This document shows positions 52,082 to 61,454 of a DNA stretch of 64,000 nucleotides, piece after piece. The stretch is from the NCBI RefSeq assembly GCF_000022485.1, contig NC_012623.1, forward strand, positions 2,258,501-2,322,500, read 5' to 3'. The notes under the pieces were generated by a model. The model searched no databases. It saw nothing but the letters and a program-made list of their open reading frames with translations, and was not told where the DNA came from. A program made the translations under genes and the position numbers. The DNA comes from Sulfolobus islandicus Y.N.15.51. Lineage in GTDB: Archaea; Thermoproteota; Thermoprotei_A; Sulfolobales; Sulfolobaceae. How positions within the stretch are numbered: position 1 is the stretch's first letter; every line of letters starts with the position of its first letter.

Positions 52082-53128
52082 TTAAGACTGAGAGTACCGA
52101 GAACCAGAAAGGGTGGCTTCAGACCCAAGATCCTTCCGGAGAAGTACGAGAGGACCAGCCCAGATTACGAGGACTTCCTCCAGCAGCTCGTTCTATCAGG
52201 CATGACTCCAAGTCAAGTCAAGGCCGTGTTAGCAGCCAAGGGAATACCGTATAGTGAGATCGTAATGAATCGGGTTGCCGAGAGAATATCCAACAAACTC
52301 AAGGAATACAAGAGCCGCGAACTACCTCACGATCTCCTAGCCCTTTACATCGATGTGAAGATCGTAAAGGTCAGAATCAGCGAGTCGATCATGGAGAGAG
52401 CCATTTACATTGCCATAGGAGTTGACTTAGAAGGGAATAAGTTCGTCTTGGACTACGAAGTTAGGGATAGGGAGGACTTGGACGGTTGGAAGTCCTTCTT
52501 GAGCGGACTCGTAAGCAGGGGAGTCAGCAGGGTTGACGTAATCGTGAGCGATGACTTCTCTGGACTCGATCGCGTCGTGTCCACGCTCTTTCCCTCCTCT
52601 CAACACCAGCTCTGTATAACACACATGGTTAGGAACCTCATGAGGGTCCTCCCAGACAAGGAGGAACTAATGATTAGAGTTAGGGATCTAAAGTCCTCCA
52701 GGAAGGTGGAGGAGGGAAGGAAGGCTATATTGTCCCTCAGCCAACTTGTCCAACCCTTTTCTCCAGCCCGAGCCAAGAGGCTTCTTGACGCTGCTGACAA
52801 GTATTGTTCCTTTCTCAACTTCCCCAGGGAGATTAGACACTACCTCTACACTAATAACACGTCGGAGAGTTTCAACTCGACCCTGGCTAGGTTCGAGGAG
52901 GAGCTCGGAGGTTACTTTCCCTCTCTTCGCTCCTTGGAGGTCTATCTCTACGTTTCGATCCATGAAAGTAATTCGCGTTGGAAGTTCAGGCCCATGTCGG
53001 TGATAAGGCATTACTCATATCATCTCAAACAACTCCACGCTTCAAGGTTCCAGGTGAGTCTTGATGAAGACTTTTAACCTTCTGCTTACATATTTTCTCA
53101 CACAACTATACCCAGTAGCCCCGTTCCA

Positions 53129-53491
53129 AGAGTTTCCCTCCTCCGAACTCCCGAGCCCTCCCACCGGTCTCCCGTACCAGGTCTTGGTTGTCCAGTCTAT
53201 TGAGACGTCTATCTCCTTTACCCCCTTTAATATCTCCAAGGATATCTTCCTGGCGCTTTCCAAGAGTTTCTCAATAACTTCCATCCCTTGCTCCTCCACG
53301 TAATTCCTCACGGTCTGTGGAGACACGCCATACGCCCTCGACTTGCTTTCCACCGAATCGTTCCATAAACACGCTGCGATGAGGGTTCTCGCCACCTCTT
53401 CCCCTTTCTTTCCCTTGAAGTTCAGCATGGAAAGTAATTTATATCCTATTTGTTGTAAGTTGTTTTGGTGAGGGAGTACCGGTGTTACCAT
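53129..53491 (-). pseudogene. ISH3/IS4-like transposase, N-terminal piece (copy B)
   Basis: From the ATG at 53491: MVTPVLPHQNNLQQIGYKLL, SMLNFKGKKGEEVARTLIAA, AYGVSPQTVRNYVEEQGMEV, VSIDWTTKTWYGRPVGGLGS, then the IS256 end. SIDWTT has the first DDE Asp. The central part follows at 50373-50496. The frame runs on to 53042 only by reading into IS256 DNA. Confidence 0.75.
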
Positions 53492-53529
53492 CTCACTTAC
53501 TCACGTGGTAATACCACATCTCCCTCACC
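53467..53529. repeat. Long inverted repeat straddling the transposase start (copy B)
   Basis: GGTGAGGGAG at 53467-53476 pairs with CTCCCTCACC at 53520-53529, and GGTGTTACC with GGTAATACC inside (one mismatch). The start codon (53489-53491) lies at the top of the stem. Confidence 0.75.
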
Positions 53530-53743
53530 TTAAACCTTTCTTCAATTGAATTCTTTATACTCTTATAAATTTCTTTATCTTTTATAAATTCGATATTATC
53601 CTACCAGAAATATTTTTTCTAACATGATTTTGGGTCTACCGTACTAGGTAAAGAAAAGACTCTATTGCTCTCCATGGTGATGTACCTAAAGTAGCTACTA
53701 GTTTAACCATGTTATGAATTAAAAGTTAATTAAATATTTAATT

Positions 53744-54247
53744 TTACTGTTTTTTACCTCTACCTCTGAGGAATAGTACTAAACCAACTAGCAACACGAT
53801 TACACCGATAATAGCTAGAAAGAAACCAAGGCCAGTATATAATGCAACGTTTACCAATGAAGACGCTAATTCTTGACTTAAAACGTATTTCACTGAAATC
53901 GGAGTAGTGAGGTTATTTACCATTATAGTATCGTATTTAGGACTTAATAACGCTATTACATATCCCTTTTCTGCAATTTGTGGTACTGATTGGTTCGTCC
54001 CATTTATTTCTTGTAATATCTTTAACACTTGTCCAGAGCTCGTATTGTAAAGCAATATAGACAACTTAGTGGGGACACCTAAATCTTGTGATGTCCCCGG
54101 TTGTAAAGTAGTTGGAGTTGCTTTACTTATTGAGTTAATCACTTTAATGAGTCCAGATGATGCTAAATATCCTCCAATAAAGAACAGTGCAATGCCTACT
54201 ATTAGTATTATTACCCCTACTATCAGAACTGTTTTACCTATAGCCAT
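53744..54247 (-). CDS. Two-helix membrane protein
   Basis: 167 residues. Helix 1 (about 8-32, VLIVGVIILIVGIALFFIGG) and helix 2 (about 135-160, LGFFLAIIGVIVLLVGLVLF) flank an external domain of about 100 residues with N-x-S/T sequons (YNTSSG, NGTNQS, NNLTTP). The protein ends RGRGKKQ in the cytoplasm. Small archaeal envelope proteins of this shape are common and uncharacterised. It has its own region and no operon partner. Confidence 0.65.
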   Translation of the reverse strand: MAIGKTVLIVGVIILIVGIALFFIGGYLASSGLIKVINSISKATPTTLQPGTSQDLGVPTKLSILLYNTSSGQVLKILQEINGTNQSVPQIAEKGYVIALLSPKYDTIMVNNLTTPISVKYVLSQELASSLVNVALYTGLGFFLAIIGVIVLLVGLVLFLRGRGKKQ

Positions 54248-54288
54248 AATTTAAAAAGTTAAAGGAAACTATTAAGTCTTTTCAAAAG

Positions 54289-55218
54289 TTATACCACGTC
54301 TAAAGGATTAGTGGACACGAACTCGATATTCTTTATAACGTATTTGCTAGCACTTACACTACCGAAACTCTTCAGCTCTTTATGAACCTCGAATATAACT
54401 ATCGAAGGATCACCCAATTGATATAAGCTACCAGGATTTATTGCAATAGTATCGCCTATTTTATCCATTGAGGTACTTTCATGAACGTGACCGTGGAGTG
54501 AAATAAGCGGTTGGAATTCGGTAATTAAATCAAGTACTGCTTTTGAACCAACATGAGATTTCCTTAAACCAACCTTTGCGTTATCCAATTTAGTGTTTAA
54601 AGGAGGCATGTGAAAGTTCATAATTAATCTTTCCTTATCAGCATCCTTAAGTAGAGATTTACCCTTTATGTATAATTCAGAGTCTGGGATTTCCCTATAT
54701 GAATTTCCTATTGGAGAACCATAACCTAATGAGACTATCTGAATTTCCTCCAGATTTATTACATTTTCATTGATCGGTTTACCCCCATAATTCTTAAGAA
54801 TAGACTCAAGTTGTAGAATATCACCATGTGCTGAAGACCAAAATACCCTTTCTAAACGAAACACTTCATCTGCTATTTTAACCCATCTTGACATTTGCTC
54901 AGTTACTTTTTCACTAATTACTTTCTCCAGTTTACTCTTATCGCTCTTTATATCCTCAATTACCTCCTTCTTATCTATTACTATATATTTCCCAGACCTT
55001 AACGCATCTTCATTAAGGTTATTCAAATTAACCTTCTTCCCGTTTAGAAAATACTTTCCTCCAACGTCCTCTACAAACATTATCTCTTTAGCCATCAATC
55101 CCCCACTTACGATGAGAAAGTCGACTTTCCTAGCTTTTGCAATATTTAGTGACCTCTTAAATGAGTACTCTGACCCATGAACATCGGTAAAGAATCCTAT
55201 CTTAAATTTAAAGACCAT
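54289..55218 (-). CDS. Calcineurin-like metallophosphoesterase with altered metal motifs
   Basis: 309 residues. GFFTDVHGSEYSFKRSL supplies the D-x-H of motif I, NFHMPPLNTKL the His of motif IV, LISLHGHVHESTS the GHxH of motif V, and AINPGSLYQLGDPS the usual end. Motif II reads VSGGL where GD is expected, and motif III reads SAHGD instead of GNHD. The middle (about 75-130) is an extra helical insertion. Phosphoesterase activity may therefore be changed or lost. No operon neighbour. Confidence 0.75.
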   Translation of the reverse strand: MVFKFKIGFFTDVHGSEYSFKRSLNIAKARKVDFLIVSGGLMAKEIMFVEDVGGKYFLNGKKVNLNNLNEDALRSGKYIVIDKKEVIEDIKSDKSKLEKVISEKVTEQMSRWVKIADEVFRLERVFWSSAHGDILQLESILKNYGGKPINENVINLEEIQIVSLGYGSPIGNSYREIPDSELYIKGKSLLKDADKERLIMNFHMPPLNTKLDNAKVGLRKSHVGSKAVLDLITEFQPLISLHGHVHESTSMDKIGDTIAINPGSLYQLGDPSIVIFEVHKELKSFGSVSASKYVIKNIEFVSTNPLDVV

Positions 55219-55346
55219 CTTATCTTAAATTTGTAATTACAAATTAAAAAATTAATAGTCCTTTTTCTCCTTCTTTTCCATTACTTCCAGCAAGTAAACC
55301 CACGCTAAAAAACAAGGATCCACTTGCTGTTTTTTCTTTCCCTCAC

Positions 55347-56138
55347 TCACTTTGAAACCCTCCTTAGGAAGTTTTTAACTCTTTCCCATGCGTCTTCAGA
55401 GGCCTCTTTATTGTATGAACGTCCCCTATCGTTAAAGAACGCGTGATAAGCTCCGGGATAAATTTTGAGCTCTAAATCCTTCTTATACTTTATTACAGCG
55501 GAAATTAGATCTGGTAACCCAGCATCTATGGGTGGATCCTCTCCAGCATATAGACCTAATATTGGCCCCTTTATTTTCTGAATTGTCTCCAATGGCTGGG
55601 GATTCCTGCCATAGAAAACTATTGTCCCATCTAATGGTACTTCAGTTGCTAACTGAAATGCTAAACCCCCGCCCATACAGAAGCCCATACTAACTATCTT
55701 TTTAACACCTTGTGAGCTTACATACTCATAAGCCTTAATCGCGTCCTTTATCATCTGTTCCTCTGTCTTTTGTCTATTTAAAACCAATAACTCAGCTACT
55801 CTTTTGCCTTTTTCATCTAACGCTGACATTATTTGCTGATAAGAGTTTGGATCATTCCTCTTTTCTGGTGGTATATTCCATACTTTCATCATTACGTTCT
55901 GGATGTTCTCTTGATTCAGAACGTCCTCATTTCTAGTGTATAATTGTGGAGCAAGTGCCATGTAACCCTCGTTTGCCAACCTTCTTGAAATGTCTTTTAT
56001 ATTGTCGTTAAGACCCCATATTTCATGTATTACTATCACTGCCAATTTAGGATTTTCTGGAGAAGCTAGGAAAGCCCTTATTTTAGCACCCTCTGAATCG
56101 TAAGATATTTCCTTTTCCATATTTACCTTTACCGGCAA
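55347..56138 (-). CDS. Dienelactone hydrolase family protein
   Basis: 263 residues. VIVIHEIWGLNDNIKDISRR is the oxyanion/activation segment with the conserved Glu. GFCMGGGLAFQLA (about 152-164) has the nucleophile Cys, LGLYAGEDPPIDA the Asp and GAYHAFFNDRGRSYN the His, completing the Cys-Asp-His triad of dienelactone hydrolases. It hydrolyses lactones or esters in the cytosol. It lies alone, upstream of nothing obviously related. Confidence 0.9.
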   Translation of the reverse strand: MPVKVNMEKEISYDSEGAKIRAFLASPENPKLAVIVIHEIWGLNDNIKDISRRLANEGYMALAPQLYTRNEDVLNQENIQNVMMKVWNIPPEKRNDPNSYQQIMSALDEKGKRVAELLVLNRQKTEEQMIKDAIKAYEYVSSQGVKKIVSMGFCMGGGLAFQLATEVPLDGTIVFYGRNPQPLETIQKIKGPILGLYAGEDPPIDAGLPDLISAVIKYKKDLELKIYPGAYHAFFNDRGRSYNKEASEDAWERVKNFLRRVSK

Positions 56139-56191
56139 ATGGTTTAAAAGTTAACTATCTATTTTTGTTAGATAAAAAAAAATAAGTAACT

Positions 56192-58024
56192 TTAAATTAA
56201 GCCGGAATATAGCAACAAATCATAAACCATTGCATATGCATTATACGTTCCAGGACCAGTGACGTAGTTCCATCCATAATGGGCTGGGAATGGATTATTT
56301 CCACTAGTTATTGGTATCCAAGCTACCTTACCTACAAAATTACCTAGTGGAGATTCTATTATACCTTGATATGAAATGTGATACAATGCAAAGTTGAGTG
56401 CACCTAATCTGGTACCCGCTAAGGAAACCATTGCAGCAGTCATAGGTGCTGCTCCACTAGTTCCATACCATACGAACAATTGACCGTTGAATACTAAAGG
56501 TAAACCGAAACCGAATTCTGGAATATTATAACCACCAGCAGATACGAATGCGATATCTGGATAAGTCCTAACTACAGTAGGAGTAAATGGAATCAGTGAA
56601 GTTATCTCGTAACTTTGTGCTGGATAAACTACGCTATTACCTCCAGTACTATAATCCCAGCCACTTATTTCCACAATACTGCCATTAGATGATGCATTAA
56701 GGAATACTCCACCAACTGACGTTACATAGGGATCTGACTCAGGGTACCATATAGTATTATATGTTCCTATATGGAAATTAGGAGGAGGATGATCACTTTC
56801 AAATCCCCAATCGCCAGAGGCCGCCAATACGGAAATTCCTTCTGCAGCTGCTTGCATCATTATATTATGAATCATATATAGCATTGCAGGGTAATAAGCT
56901 GCTAGGAAACTTTCTGGAACCGTTACAGAGATTGAAATAACATTAGGATTTATGTAGTTAACCATGTAATAGTACTCATAATAATAGTTTAGTAAATTGC
57001 CCACTAATTGAGGACCACCCACATAGCCGTTGCTGAAGACTATCGTAATGTCAGCTGCTGGTGCAAAGGCACCAGACCATTCTGCATCTAACTCGTTTTC
57101 GCCAGACTGACCTCCAGTAGTGACATTACCAAAATATATAACGTTTAAATGACCAGTTCTAGGTATACCATAAAGTTGCCAGAACAGATAGATATCTGAT
57201 ACATTTATAAAGGACTCAGGAACTCCCTCAATCGCGATGTTACTACCGTTGCCGTTGTAATCGTGTTCATAGGCCATGGTAAAGTTGAAATACTTCCCTA
57301 TTGTCATTGGTGAAATTATGGCCTTTGAAACTAATCCACTTTGAGCTTTAACCATATCTAAATGCCACGCTTGTTTTATCACGTTAACTACCTTGGGATC
57401 TAGACTATCTATCCCAACTACTCCTAATACGTATTTTCCAACGTTGTATGGTAATGAGGGAGTTACATTATTAGAGTAGTAGTAAAATGGTCCAATATCC
57501 TTAATTCCTAGCAGACCAAACCAGTAGAGGTTCTTAAATGGATAGTAGTAAACGTTAATGTAAGTGTGAAATGCATTCTCTACGCTTCCCACGGTTCCAT
57601 TAAATACTAGTATTAGACCATAATTGCCTAAAAATTCTAAGTTATAGGATTTTAGATAGCTTATTAGAGAATTCACATAGGATTTTGAAGGATAGTAGTA
57701 CTCCCTAAACTGAGATGGAGTAAGCCATTTATGAAAGTGTGACGCTTGGAGGTAAGTTTCGTTAAGATATGATTGTAGAGAAGGTAAATTAGTGAAATTT
57801 AAGAGAACTGCTATGTATAGTGGTTGGATGGTGTTGAGAGGTTCTACAAATTCTGATCCTGGAACTATTGAGTATTGTGGAGAAGATGTTTGTATATAGT
57901 AATATTGTTCTTGACTTTGCGCTATAGTTGCTAGGAAAGTCGTAGTACTTAGAACTAATATCAGAAGTAACATTAACAACCTTTTTAACATTACATTTTC
58001 ACTTTCCATAATATGCTTTATCAA
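56192..58024 (-). CDS. S53 (sedolisin/kumamolisin-type) acid protease
   Basis: 610 residues. A signal segment (about 14-35; Met12 is an alternative start) is followed by the S53 propeptide (HFHKWLTPSQFREYYYPS near 96-113) and the catalytic domain. E309 and D313 lie in ENELDAEWSGA, D405 (oxyanion Asp) in SASGDWGFES and the nucleophile S523 in YGTSGAAPM, so the Glu-Asp-Ser set is complete. It is secreted and active at low pH, degrading proteins outside the cell in hot acid. Many N-x-S/T sequons suit a glycosylated exoenzyme. Confidence 0.9.
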   Translation of the reverse strand: MIKHIMESENVMLKRLLMLLLILVLSTTTFLATIAQSQEQYYYIQTSSPQYSIVPGSEFVEPLNTIQPLYIAVLLNFTNLPSLQSYLNETYLQASHFHKWLTPSQFREYYYPSKSYVNSLISYLKSYNLEFLGNYGLILVFNGTVGSVENAFHTYINVYYYPFKNLYWFGLLGIKDIGPFYYYSNNVTPSLPYNVGKYVLGVVGIDSLDPKVVNVIKQAWHLDMVKAQSGLVSKAIISPMTIGKYFNFTMAYEHDYNGNGSNIAIEGVPESFINVSDIYLFWQLYGIPRTGHLNVIYFGNVTTGGQSGENELDAEWSGAFAPAADITIVFSNGYVGGPQLVGNLLNYYYEYYYMVNYINPNVISISVTVPESFLAAYYPAMLYMIHNIMMQAAAEGISVLAASGDWGFESDHPPPNFHIGTYNTIWYPESDPYVTSVGGVFLNASSNGSIVEISGWDYSTGGNSVVYPAQSYEITSLIPFTPTVVRTYPDIAFVSAGGYNIPEFGFGLPLVFNGQLFVWYGTSGAAPMTAAMVSLAGTRLGALNFALYHISYQGIIESPLGNFVGKVAWIPITSGNNPFPAHYGWNYVTGPGTYNAYAMVYDLLLYSGLI

Positions 58025-58055
58025 TCATTTAATATAAACTTTATTCATATTTCAA

Positions 58056-58682
58056 TTATTGTTGATGAACAACATATATTGAATCCCAGAAGGACTTCTC
58101 GTAGTACTGAATAGTGTAAGCAATCCTTCTAAGTCTATCAACTTGGTAATCCTCAACTAATTTAACGATCCTATCCTCCAACTCCTTATAAGAACCTCTG
58201 AATGCATCAAAGAATCCCGTCTCCCTAATCCCAAATCTCTCCTTTATCATATCCCCAAATCTAGTTACAACATTAGCCCATACTGGTAAATTCACAATTC
58301 CAGCAAATAGGAACTCTGAGGGTTTCGCGTAATTAGCTAACCAGGATAAATAGTGAGTGTAGCTTATAGCTTGAGGTGATACATTATATAGTAATGGGTC
58401 CTTTACCTCAATTCCCAACTCATTCATCAGTTTTACTAACTCCTTCAAAGCAGCATAATCTCCATCCACTAATATCTTAAATATATCAAGCTCCTCCATA
58501 TTGGTACTCTTGGATAGACCTATTGCTAATGACCTTAAATCGTGGTTTACAATGTACCATTGGTTTATAACGAAACTATTAACTACCTCCTTTCTCAACA
58601 CCTTCTCCTTTAATAAGGGGTGATTGATTATTTGCCCATTTAATCCTTCTAACTCTTTTCTTATCTGTTCTAGTATATTCAT
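58056..58682 (-). CDS. TenA/PqqC-like helical protein
   Basis: 208 residues, all helical. NILEQIRKELEGLNGQIINH, KEVVNSFVINQWYIVNHDLR and AISYTHYLSWLANYAKPSEF fit the haem-oxygenase-like fold of the TenA/PqqC group. Bacterial TenA hydrolyses thiamine degradation products, but its active-site Cys cannot be assigned here. In Sulfolobales these proteins are uncharacterised. It is divergent from the molybdenum hydroxylase gene, with a shared 120-base promoter region. Confidence 0.65.
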   Translation of the reverse strand: MNILEQIRKELEGLNGQIINHPLLKEKVLRKEVVNSFVINQWYIVNHDLRSLAIGLSKSTNMEELDIFKILVDGDYAALKELVKLMNELGIEVKDPLLYNVSPQAISYTHYLSWLANYAKPSEFLFAGIVNLPVWANVVTRFGDMIKERFGIRETGFFDAFRGSYKELEDRIVKLVEDYQVDRLRRIAYTIQYYEKSFWDSIYVVHQQ

Positions 58683-58770
58683 AACTATAAATTACAAAGC
58701 TAGATTATAAATCATTTTATAAGTTGCTTATATCTAGCCATAATAAATTGCTCCTTCACAGCAGCTAGAT

Positions 58771-58780
58771 AAATTTTTAT
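58771..58780 (+). promoter_or_regulatory. TATA-like box of the molybdenum hydroxylase gene
   Basis: AAATTTTTAT lies 24-33 bases before the ATG at 58804. The tandem GTTAGTTAGTTAAC just after it might be a regulator site. Confidence 0.4.
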
Positions 58781-58803
58781 GTTAGTTAGTTAACAAACAA
58801 GCA

Positions 58804-60900
58804 ATGAGAAGAATAGACGTATATGATCTATTAATAGGAAAGGGTAATTATGTAGATGATATATCATATAAGGGAAGATATGCAGTATTTATCAGAAGTC
58901 CATACCCCCATGCGAGAATAGTTAATATCAATAAAGAAGATGCAGAAAGAAGAGGTGCACTAGTTCTAACTGGTAAAGATTTAGTATCTAGAAGGGTTGA
59001 ATCTGGCGAAAGAGAAGGAGCTAGTTTAACAATTCCATTGATGGCGATAAATAAGGCATTATACGTTGGTCAACCAGTAGCTTTAGTTATTGCAAACGAT
59101 CCTTATGAAGCTACGGATTTAGCAGAATTAGTTCAAGTTCATTATGAACCGTTAGAAGGTATAGGAAGCATCGAAAAAGCACTACAGAACAAAGTAGTAG
59201 TATTTGAGGATTTGAAGACAAACGTAGTAAGAGAACAAACCTTTGAGTTTGGAAAGATTAATACGCAAGGTAGGCACTTAGAATTAGATTTATACTGGTC
59301 TAGAAGTTCTGGAAATCCAATAGAACCTTATGGGGCAATTATAATTCCAACAGATGATGGATTGACCATAATTTCGAATCAGCAAGCAGGGAACGTAGTA
59401 TCCAATGAAATCCAGAAGGCATTAGGAGTTAAAGTAATCCATAAGAACGCTAGGCAAGGAGGAAGTTTTGGTGAGAAGTTCTCTCTAGTCAGATATTTGA
59501 CAGTATTAGGCTTTGCAGCGTTAAAGTTTAATGTACCAATAAAGTGGATTGAAACTAGAACTGAGCATTTGATGGCATCAAACGGAAGTGGACCAGAAAG
59601 GAAATTCAAAATTCACGCCTATTATTCCTCTGATGGAAGAGTAAATAGTTTAGATATCCACATATGGGAAGATGTTGGTGCCTCTAGAGACGCTGGCCAA
59701 CCCTTTAAACCTTTAGGGTTCTTAACGGGACCATATAAGATTGGAGGTATAAGATATACTGGAACCTTAGTTGCCACAAATAAGAACCCAGCTGGAGCAT
59801 TTAGAGGTGCTGGTACGCCACCTCATACATGGGCACTGGAAAGAACAATGGATGCTATAGCTGATGATTTAGGTATTAGTAAGGCTGAAGTGAGAAAAAT
59901 TAATGCAATAGATATCTTTCCCTATGATACTGGATTTGCGTACTACGATTCTGGAAATCCGAAAGGCTTACTAGATTTAGCATTATCAAGAAATGACATC
60001 TTTGCATTGAGGAATAAGAACACTGGAGTAGGCTTAGCATTATCAACTGATCCCAGTACGCCTTCTGGTAGTGAGAGAGTGAAAATTAAGGTTAAGAATA
60101 ACAAAGTTGTAATCGGTTTGGGATTCGGTCCAGAGGGTCAAGGCAACGAGCATTCAGCAGTAGTAATGGCTTCAAGACTATTAGGAATAAGCCCAGATGA
60201 CGTTACATATGAGATTCTAGATAACACTGAATTACTAACATCCTTTGGACCTGGAGGAAGTAGAATGGCGATTTACACTTTTGGAGCAGTTTCTGGAGCG
60301 GTAGAAGAGTTAAAGGCTAGATTGAGGAGGAAGGCTGAAGTTATCCTAAACGATAAGGTCGTTGACTATAGGGATGGGTACTTTATAGGAGAAAATGGAG
60401 GAAAAGTTAGAATTACGTCACTTGAGGGAGAAGAGGTTGACTTCACTTACACATTGCAAGGTAAGTATAGATTCAATGCCTATCCATTCGCCTGTGATTT
60501 GGCAGTAGTTAGAATTGAGGACGGTAAGATAAAGCCAATAAAACACGTGGTTTACATTGACCCTGGAACTCCAATAGATGAGGATTTAGTAAAGGAACAA
60601 GTAATAGGAGGTACTGCAATTGGAATTTCTCTCGCGCTATACGAACGTTACGCATACGATGATAACGCTAACTTATTAACAACCAACTTAGCGGACTACG
60701 GAATGCCAACAGCTGCTGATTTACCAGAGATAGAGGTTAACATAGTTCCAACTCCTTCTCCCTCAACTCCTTATGGAGCTAAGGGAATAGGGGAAATTCC
60801 GGTTGGAATAGCTGCAGCTGCAGTCACTAGCGCTATTGAAGACGTTATAAAGAGAAGGATAAATAGAGTTCCAGTAAGCCTAGAAGGCCTTTTTGAATAA
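58804..60900 (+). CDS. Xanthine oxidase-family molybdenum hydroxylase, large subunit
   Basis: 698 residues. GNYVDDISYKGRYAVFIRSP starts the aldehyde oxidase a/b hammerhead domain, and YVGQPVALVIANDPYEATDL continues it. The Mo-binding domain has NARQGGSFGEKFSL, NPAGAFRGAGTPPHTWALER, GFGPEGQGNEHSAVVMA and YGAKGIGEIPVGIAAAAVT with the catalytic Glu. The AYxCSFR loop of CO dehydrogenase is absent, so it is more likely an aldehyde or heterocycle hydroxylase. The usual FAD and 2Fe-2S subunit genes are not adjacent. The protein is slightly shorter than typical (about 750). Confidence 0.85.
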   Translation: MRRIDVYDLLIGKGNYVDDISYKGRYAVFIRSPYPHARIVNINKEDAERRGALVLTGKDLVSRRVESGEREGASLTIPLMAINKALYVGQPVALVIANDPYEATDLAELVQVHYEPLEGIGSIEKALQNKVVVFEDLKTNVVREQTFEFGKINTQGRHLELDLYWSRSSGNPIEPYGAIIIPTDDGLTIISNQQAGNVVSNEIQKALGVKVIHKNARQGGSFGEKFSLVRYLTVLGFAALKFNVPIKWIETRTEHLMASNGSGPERKFKIHAYYSSDGRVNSLDIHIWEDVGASRDAGQPFKPLGFLTGPYKIGGIRYTGTLVATNKNPAGAFRGAGTPPHTWALERTMDAIADDLGISKAEVRKINAIDIFPYDTGFAYYDSGNPKGLLDLALSRNDIFALRNKNTGVGLALSTDPSTPSGSERVKIKVKNNKVVIGLGFGPEGQGNEHSAVVMASRLLGISPDDVTYEILDNTELLTSFGPGGSRMAIYTFGAVSGAVEELKARLRRKAEVILNDKVVDYRDGYFIGENGGKVRITSLEGEEVDFTYTLQGKYRFNAYPFACDLAVVRIEDGKIKPIKHVVYIDPGTPIDEDLVKEQVIGGTAIGISLALYERYAYDDNANLLTTNLADYGMPTAADLPEIEVNIVPTPSPSTPYGAKGIGEIPVGIAAAAVTSAIEDVIKRRINRVPVSLEGLFE

Positions 60901-60949
60901 GCGCTTTAATTCATTTAAATTTATTTTTGAAACACGAAGAGGTAAACCT

Positions 60950-61435
60950 ATGAATGTAATTTTCGATGTATTAAACGAGATCCATGGGTTTTTTGGTGCA
61001 CTGTGGGCAGGAGCAGCACTACTTAACTTCTTAATTAGACCTCAGGAAAAGAGGCAATTTGAGAGGATAGGGAAATTCTTTCTGATAACGTCAATTATTA
61101 CAATAATAACTGGGATAGTAATTTTTGCCTATATTTACCTAGCCCCTTATCAAGGGAATCTATTCCTAGTCGCTGCAATTCTACGTTCAAGTTTAGATAT
61201 TAGGATAAGGGTCTTCCTAAACTTAGTAGGAGGAGCTTTTGGGTTATTGGCGTTTGGGGCAGGGATTGTTATAAGCAATAGGATAAGACTTATGATACGT
61301 TTTAAGGAGGGAGATACCAGGGTATTGGAATTAAGAAAGAGCGTAAGCAACTTATCTAAAATAAGCTTGATCTTCTTACTCCTCTCATTGGCAATGATGA
61401 TACTAGCTGGTTCAATAGCACAAGTTATAACTTAG
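60950..61435 (+). CDS. Four-helix membrane protein
   Basis: 161 residues starting [26 protein letters not shown] ribosome-binding sequence at 60939-60943 supports this ATG over a frame start at 60893. Four hydrophobic helices (about 12-30, 42-66, 90-115, 135-158), with His12 and other polar residues in helix 1, resemble small DUF2269/CopD-like membrane proteins. It follows the molybdenum enzyme by 50 bases and could be an electron-transfer or assembly partner, but no haem ligands are certain. Confidence 0.6.
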   Translation: MNVIFDVLNEIHGFFGALWAGAALLNFLIRPQEKRQFERIGKFFLITSIITIITGIVIFAYIYLAPYQGNLFLVAAILRSSLDIRIRVFLNLVGGAFGLLAFGAGIVISNRIRLMIRFKEGDTRVLELRKSVSNLSKISLIFLLLSLAMMILAGSIAQVIT

Positions 61436-61454
61436 AAAGGAAGAAATTCATATT

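Larger units (their letters stand above)
50539..53077 (+). pseudogene. IS256/mutator-type transposase interrupted by an IS5-type element
   Basis: The N-terminal 83 codons (from 50539, MTKSKNNPGRGN...) run to 50785. The rest resumes at 52086 with LRLRVPRTRKGGFRPK after removal of the insertion and continues in a single frame through DYEDFLQQLVLSGMTPSQVK to the stop at 53077. Unlike copy 1, the five bases around LVLSG are present, so precise excision of the IS5-type element would restore an intact gene. The DDE residues are as in copy 1. Confidence 0.85.
50497..53122 (+). mobile_element. IS256-family element, copy 2, interrupted by an IS5-type element
   Basis: The ends GGGGCTACCAGTTATAG (50497) and, reversed, GGGGCTACTGGGTATAG (53122) match copy 1. 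The target duplication GTTCCA flanks it. Removing the 1296-bp insertion and its 4-bp TTAA duplication leaves 1326 bp. It lies in the opposite orientation to copy 1 about 47 kb away; the shared protein regions are identical. Confidence 0.88.
50373..53641 (-). mobile_element. ISH3/IS4-like transposon copy B, split by an IS256 element
   Basis: One end, GATTTTGGGTCTACCG, is at 53626-53641, identical to the end of copy A. The transposase N-terminus is at 53129-53491 and its continuation (WNYATATTKFNGKVLLLAFV, TQVKGMTKEEIVKALVEQVV) is at 50373-50496 on the same strand. Between them sits IS256 copy 2, flanked by the 6-base duplication GTTCCA (50491-50496 and 53123-53128). The far end of copy B is missing; a host remnant begins at about 50372. 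Confidence 0.75.

Noticed and set aside
58804-60900. Aerobic CO dehydrogenase CoxL
   Set aside because: The AYxCSFR active-site loop is absent; the loop reads GAFRGAG as in aldehyde oxidases.
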